From positions 1-47,493 of the forward strand of contig JAFVTI010000036.1 in the NCBI GenBank assembly GCA_017503325.1: DNA of 47,493 nt, read 5' to 3'. Below are positions 44,401-47,493 of the stretch, in pieces (positions within the stretch are counted from its first letter, which is position 1; each line of letters opens with the position of its first letter). Under the pieces are notes generated by a model. That model was not told where the DNA came from, did not search any database, and saw only the letters and a list, made by a program, of their open reading frames with translations. Source of the stretch: Clostridia bacterium. GTDB lineage: Bacteria > Bacillota > Clostridia > Oscillospirales > CAG-272. Position numbers and translations under genes: made by a program.

Positions 44401-44734
44401 CAAGGGCTCGGGCATTACGGTGGAGCGGCAGAGAGATTACGAGGGAGCGACCGGCGAATTGCCGCTGGATTGCGGCGTGATCGCAACGCGCGCACCCGAG
44501 GACGTGCTGCTGCCGCTGCTTGCTTGCCGCAAGCTGCGCCGCGTGCGCACGATCGGCCTGATCTGGCGATTTACTTACCTTGCCCTGAGTGCGGCGCTGG
44601 TCGTGCTGCTTTCGGTGCTTGGTTGCATCTGGTACGCGTGGCCATTGCTTTTGCTGCTCTACCAGGCCCTGTGGCTGGTGGCCATCCCGATCATCTGCAC
44701 AAGCCTTTTGGGAGATTTACGTAAGACAAAATAA
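41483..44734 (+). CDS. P-type ATPase-like membrane protein lacking the DKTGT motif, with hyperacidic repeats
   Basis: Protein of 1083 residues. Residues about 85-360 are extremely acidic, built of repeats such as EEFIEDEEFIEEEEIAED. About eight membrane helices follow (534-557, 568-590, 610-630, 634-655, 727-750, 753-783, and two in 1029-1076), in the 4+2+2 order of P1B ATPases. After helix six comes LYKSGCAVIGDGATEEYKDVKALLFDAG-like sequence, aligned with the stretch before DKTGT, but the site reads FDAGQM. TGD is TYD and TGE is absent. It should not pump ions by phosphorylation; a scaffold, sensor or binding role is possible. The start is TTG at 41483 with AAAGGGGG 7 bases upstream, not GTG 41465. 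Confidence 0.72.
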   Translation: MAKKKQDYSSDHVDEMVERLRQSYENADRVEGEDTDTNADDEAFAKMLVEMFGNQGKDKPSVTKKSSDLYSAEDFMPDDEEEAGEPDPEYIEDEPEEEIEEEIEEEFEEEFEEESEEEIEEEFEEEFEQEIDENVDEEYETDDPKEIAEQIREQAQSKIIEQFKQEQAVSKEEPEVEPEAEPEQIPEDELPWFEDDELDEEDAREIAEYEALVAEDELEQLLDEDDDEEFIEEEEFVEDEEIVEDEEIAEDEEVIEEEEIAEDEEVIEEEEIAEDEEFIEDEEFIEEEEIAEDEEFIEDEEFIEEEEIAEDEEFIEDERFIEDEEFVEDEEFVEDEEFIEDEEFVEDEQITEDQESAQVQPEPEENYVDMVLGSLDEWRQSVAALKAQMRAEHSADIPAKPAAPTQEPPQDAGVILENESDEDDLLTDGAPEYPASDPMQGRVVKSEQAPGKEAPASVEFDEKDIHMMTALGYGQEVKSRVGSERVRSAVATHGQKRQIHGTDNPLCFAWRGKEYMDASDEAEIKQAYGREKPWVIVRLAVCIVFLFSLIALDNAYLLGYLQGSVPGIISTPLYPLLAVLAICVIMACSWRRLFEGLRSIWSHKHDLYSVPALMLPASLLYDIVLVFLAGRQYMMFNSIAVFALTLCTVADVLNLYHQERSFRVVRSGKPRYGIEKVSDAANGSRLPVTEKEQLGKVHTGAYRVRKIGQVSGYFRRTGAVTERGISLSVVYGVLFVCAVAAAVATLIATGRGMDALTAFMVCINGAMPLSMLLFGAVSAFVAGKTLYKSGCAVIGDGATEEYKDVKALLFDAGQMFCAYGSSQITVRGDSDIGTYMEKTRVLLRALGGTLADIAGESSEDDAPVKIEIMSVGEDGLTLYMDGVTCVMMGDYDYLVGRGVRLPRRELETNYKKRKNSSVIYLAFDGVFRVGYSVDYELRREFLMRAKQLKAEGIDPVIVTYDPCINQETVNTRAKGSGITVERQRDYEGATGELPLDCGVIATRAPEDVLLPLLACRKLRRVRTIGLIWRFTYLALSAALVVLLSVLGCIWYAWPLLLLLYQALWLVAIPIICTSLLGDLRKTK
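42160..42540 (+). repeat. Coding minisatellite of Glu/Asp repeats
   Basis: Within the pseudo-ATPase gene, blocks built of GAAGAGTTCATCGAGGAT-like 18-bp units recur more than fifteen times, grouped into larger 54-bp copies around 42304-42420. All changes keep the reading frame and the acidic character. Copy number could vary between strains by slippage or recombination. Confidence 0.85.
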
Positions 44735-44746
44735 AAAGGTGACGAT

Positions 44747-46606
44747 ATGAATCAGAAAATTGCGACAGTACTCAAGACCGTGCAAAAGCCCGGACGCTAT
44801 GCGGGCGGGGAATACGGTCAGATCATCAAGGATAAAGATGCCGTTAAGGCAAGATTTGCTTTCTGCTTTCCCGATACGTACGAGATCGGTATGTCCAACC
44901 TGGGCGTGCGCATCCTGTATTCTCGTCTGAACGCCGAGCAGGATATCTGGTGCGAGCGCAGCTATGCGCCGTGGGTGGATATGCAGGAGCAGATGCACAA
45001 ATACGACATCCCGCTCTGGGCACATGAGTCGGGCGACCCGCTGACCGATTTCGATTTCGTGGGCTTTACTTTGCAGTATGAGATGTGCTATCCCACTGTG
45101 CTTAACATGCTGGGCCTTGCGCACATTCCGCTGTATGCCAAGGACAGGGGAGAGGAATACCCCTTGATCATAGGAGGCGGCCCTTGCACCTATAATCCCG
45201 AGCCGGTTGCCGAGTTTTTCGATCTGTTCAACATCGGCGAGGGCGAGGAAATGCTTCCGCAGATCGTCAGACTCTATATCCAAATGAAAGAGGAGGGCAG
45301 CTATACCAAGCAGGCGTTCCTGCGCCGTGCCGCTGCCACCATTCAGGGTGTGTACGTGCCCTCGCTTTACGACGTGCAGTACAATGAGGACGGCACCATC
45401 AAGAGCTATACCCCCTTGTACGACGACGTGCCCGCCAAGGTCAGAAAGCAGATCTGTGAGGATATGGACAAGGCGTATTTCCCCGAAAAGCTGGTCATGC
45501 CGTACACAGAGACCGTGCACGACCGTATTATGCTGGAGGTTGCACGCGGATGCATCCGCGGCTGCCGCTTCTGCCAGGCGGGTATGGTATACAGACCCGT
45601 GCGCGAAAAAACGCCGGGTACGCTGGATTGTCAGGCAAAATCGCTGTTTGAAGCAACCGGATATGAGGAGATCTCGCTCTCCTCGCTCTCGATCAGCGAC
45701 TATACCTGCGTAGAGGAGCTGACCGACAAGCTGCTTGCGTGGACGGATGAGAACATGATCAATCTCTCGCTGCCCTCGCTGCGCGTGGATAGCTTTACCA
45801 AGGAGCTCATGGATAAGATCGCGTCCGTGCGCTCGGGATCTTTGACCTTTGCCCCCGAGGCGGGCACGCAGAGATTGCGCGACGTGATCAATAAGAACGT
45901 GGAGGAAGCAGACCTTATGCGCGCTGTCAACGTCGCGTTCGATGCGGGCAAGAGCACGGTCAAGCTGTACTTTATGCAGGGCTTGCCCACCGAGACCAAT
46001 GAGGATCTGGAGGGCATTACCACGCTGGCGCACAACGTGTGCGTGGCGTACTATAAGAACCCCAACCGCAACAAGTCGCGCGGCGTGCAGGTCACCATCA
46101 GCGTCTCGCCCTTTATTCCAAAGCCGTTCACGCCCTTCCAATGGGAGGCGCAGGACTCCTTGGAGACCATGCTGGAAAAGCAGGCGTACGTGGGCGAATG
46201 CAACCGCGACAAGCGTGTCAGATACACCCACCACGATGCTCGCGTTTGCCGCGTGGAGGCAGTGCTTGCAAGAGGTGACAGACGCCTTTGCAAGGCCATG
46301 GCTCTGGCACACCAAAAGGGCTTTATGTTTGACGCGTGGACCGAATTCTTTGATTACGATAAGTGGATCGAGGTATTCGAGGAGGCAGGCGTTGACCCCG
46401 CATTCTACGCCAACCGTGCATACGGGCTTGACGAGGTGCTGCCCTGGGATATCATCGACTGCGGCGTGACCAAGGCATTCCTTTTGCGCGAGCGCGCCAA
46501 GGCTTACGAGGAAAAGACCACGCCCTCCTGCCGCGAGCAATGCTCGGGCTGCGGCGCGAATTGCATGGGCGGCGAGCGTACGCCTTGCCCGAAGGGAGGT
46601 AAATGA
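44747..46606 (+). CDS. B12-binding-type radical SAM protein, TIGR03960 family
   Basis: Protein of 619 residues. The N-terminal part (about 1-230) has the cobalamin-binding-like layout (ARFAFCFPDTYEIGMSNLG, DFVGFTLQYEMCYPTVLNML, IIGGGPCTYNPEP). The radical SAM core carries C269, C273 and C276 in CIRGCRFCQ, ligands of a 4Fe-4S cluster. A C-terminal Cys-rich tail (SCREQCSGCGANC) may hold another metal site. In many Bacillota this gene precedes a TIGR03936 gene and often rng and ribosomal L21; its reaction is not established. Start 44747 is 12 bp after the upstream stop, with AAAGGTGA nearby. Its last base overlaps the next start. Confidence 0.92.
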   Translation: MNQKIATVLKTVQKPGRYAGGEYGQIIKDKDAVKARFAFCFPDTYEIGMSNLGVRILYSRLNAEQDIWCERSYAPWVDMQEQMHKYDIPLWAHESGDPLTDFDFVGFTLQYEMCYPTVLNMLGLAHIPLYAKDRGEEYPLIIGGGPCTYNPEPVAEFFDLFNIGEGEEMLPQIVRLYIQMKEEGSYTKQAFLRRAAATIQGVYVPSLYDVQYNEDGTIKSYTPLYDDVPAKVRKQICEDMDKAYFPEKLVMPYTETVHDRIMLEVARGCIRGCRFCQAGMVYRPVREKTPGTLDCQAKSLFEATGYEEISLSSLSISDYTCVEELTDKLLAWTDENMINLSLPSLRVDSFTKELMDKIASVRSGSLTFAPEAGTQRLRDVINKNVEEADLMRAVNVAFDAGKSTVKLYFMQGLPTETNEDLEGITTLAHNVCVAYYKNPNRNKSRGVQVTISVSPFIPKPFTPFQWEAQDSLETMLEKQAYVGECNRDKRVRYTHHDARVCRVEAVLARGDRRLCKAMALAHQKGFMFDAWTEFFDYDKWIEVFEEAGVDPAFYANRAYGLDEVLPWDIIDCGVTKAFLLRERAKAYEEKTTPSCREQCSGCGANCMGGERTPCPKGGK

Positions 46607-47328
46607 TGTTGACTTGTTATACAAAGCATCAGCTCCCCCTGCTGGAGCAGCCCAAGACCGCGCGAATCCGCTTTGTCAAAAAGGGAAATCTGCAGTACGT
46701 GTCGCATCTGGATCTGCAGCGCACGCTGCACCGCGTGCTGATCCGTGCGGGCATTCCCATGTGGTATACCAAGGGCTTTAACCCGCACCCCAAGATCTCG
46801 TTCGGCTATCCGCTCTCTATCGGTACGGAAAGCGTTTGCGAATTTCTGGATATGCGCATCGAGCGCGAGATCTCCATGGAGAATATCATCAAGCAGCTCA
46901 ACTGCGAGCTGACCGACGAGATGTACGTTTACGACGCGTATGAGGCAAAGACCGACGCAAATGACGTCGCGTTTGCCGACTATACGGTCAAGATCTGCAC
47001 CGAGGGCGGCAGCCCCGCTCTGGCCGGTAAGATTGCAGCCGTGCTTGCAAGAGACGAGCTGTATATGACCAAGAAAACAAAGTCGGGCGAAAAGGAGATC
47101 AATCTGATCCCCTTGATCGATCACAGCAAGATCGGCTGGTGCGACGAGTGCAAGAGCGTGGTCATGGATCTGCGTCTTGCCACCGGCTCTGCGCAGAATC
47201 TCAACCCCGAGCTGCTGATCTCGGCAATCAAAAGGGAGCTGGGCATTCTTTGCGGAAACCCGACACGCGAGCACTACACCATCATGCGCGAGCGTTTTCT
47301 GACCGCGGATTACAAGGAATTCAGATAA
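46603..47328 (+). CDS. TIGR03936 family radical SAM-associated protein
   Basis: Protein of 241 residues, DUF2344-type. The conserved opening RIRFVKKGNLQYVSHLDLQRTLHR and the motif KGFNPHPKISFGYPLSIGTES are clear. It has no cysteine cluster of its own and always accompanies a TIGR03960-type protein (family knowledge), so the two probably work together, perhaps on RNA or translation factors. The ATG at 46603 overlaps the upstream stop and has GGGAGG (46594-46599) before it; a second ATG follows in frame. It is the last gene of the rlmB operon visible here. Confidence 0.92.
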   Translation: MMLTCYTKHQLPLLEQPKTARIRFVKKGNLQYVSHLDLQRTLHRVLIRAGIPMWYTKGFNPHPKISFGYPLSIGTESVCEFLDMRIEREISMENIIKQLNCELTDEMYVYDAYEAKTDANDVAFADYTVKICTEGGSPALAGKIAAVLARDELYMTKKTKSGEKEINLIPLIDHSKIGWCDECKSVVMDLRLATGSAQNLNPELLISAIKRELGILCGNPTREHYTIMRERFLTADYKEFR

Positions 47329-47493
47329 GAAAAACAGCCCGATGGGGCTGAGGAATTAGCGGAGAAAATGAGCGCATGACTGCTTCTTGAGAGGTAGCCA
47401 TGTGCTCAAACAAATAAATATGTAGTTGCCGCAGGTGCTGGCGATCAATGATCGCCCCTACAAGTGTTTTTGTTTTGGGTTTTATATCGTAAA
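47329..47493. repeat. Spacer with a GTAGGGGCGATC-type palindrome
   Basis: GGCGATC (47440-47446) pairs with GATCGCC (47450-47456) and is followed by CCTAC, which is GTAGGGGCGATC on the minus strand, the family seen at 36415-36734. No gene is seen to the window end. A weak AGCCC/GGGCT hairpin near 47337-47351 may end the operon. Confidence 0.5.

Noticed and set aside
44717..46624. 635-codon antisense frame opposite the radical SAM gene
   Set aside because: Complete overlap with a well-supported TIGR03960 gene and no family likeness of its own.

Overview
The window reads as chromosomal DNA of a moderately GC-rich Bacillota, most likely class Clostridia (gut Oscillospirales-like; this is inference from gene content, not a measured placement). 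Signs are T-box leaders in front of thrS and valS, LexA boxes of the GAACnnnnGTTC type, a Pol I whose proofreading domain has lost its catalytic residues, the TIGR03960/TIGR03936 gene pair, GGAGG ribosome binding sites, and textbook sigma-A promoters (TTGACA-17-TATAAT).

Layout. 1-126: the N-terminus of a transposase and an IS end. 434-2634: an OmpR-type response regulator and histidine kinase. 2682-3434: an SH3b lipoprotein. 3667-5634: a divergent pair of SRAP (YedK/HMCES) and DNA polymerase IV genes around two LexA boxes. 5635-6332: repeat-rich spacer. 6333-9456: phosphoribosyltransferase, aspS and glycerophosphodiesterase operon. 9595-9948: a small membrane protein. 9985-12617: an AT-rich island with three overlapping genes (RNase III carrying two dsRNA-binding domains, XRE regulator, HNH nuclease), bracketed by a 30-bp direct repeat. 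12981-16902: polA and an ArsB/SLC13-type permease. 17101-20079: a large surface lipoprotein with an F5/8C domain. 20159-22828: eno and glyA. 23049-25653: a methylglyoxal-synthase-like gene, T-box and thrS. 25661-26049: a nested palindromic repeat. 26048-28064: glmM and a left-handed beta-helix acetyltransferase. 28280-31465: a GH106-type rhamnosidase. 31689-33295: an ECF-like sigma factor and a membrane partner. 33395-36365: valS with its T-box and promoter. 36415-37257: repeat clusters and tRNA-Val(GAC). 37420-39385: a second two-component system. 39430-40236: an amidohydrolase. 40568-47328: rlmB-like methyltransferase, a hyperacidic pseudo-P-type ATPase, and the TIGR03960/TIGR03936 pair.

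Most of the window is housekeeping: translation (aspS, thrS, valS, rlmB, tRNA-Val), replication and repair (polA, dinB, SRAP), glycolysis and one-carbon metabolism (eno, glyA), and envelope precursor synthesis (glmM). The most unusual items are four. First, the RNase III/XRE/HNH island, a plausible mobile or defence-like module. Second, a protein with P-type ATPase topology that has lost the DKTGT phosphorylation motif and gained a long Glu/Asp repeat domain. Third, a methylglyoxal synthase homologue with its catalytic residues replaced. Fourth, palindromic tandem repeats beside tRNA-Val that resemble the tRNA T-arm.
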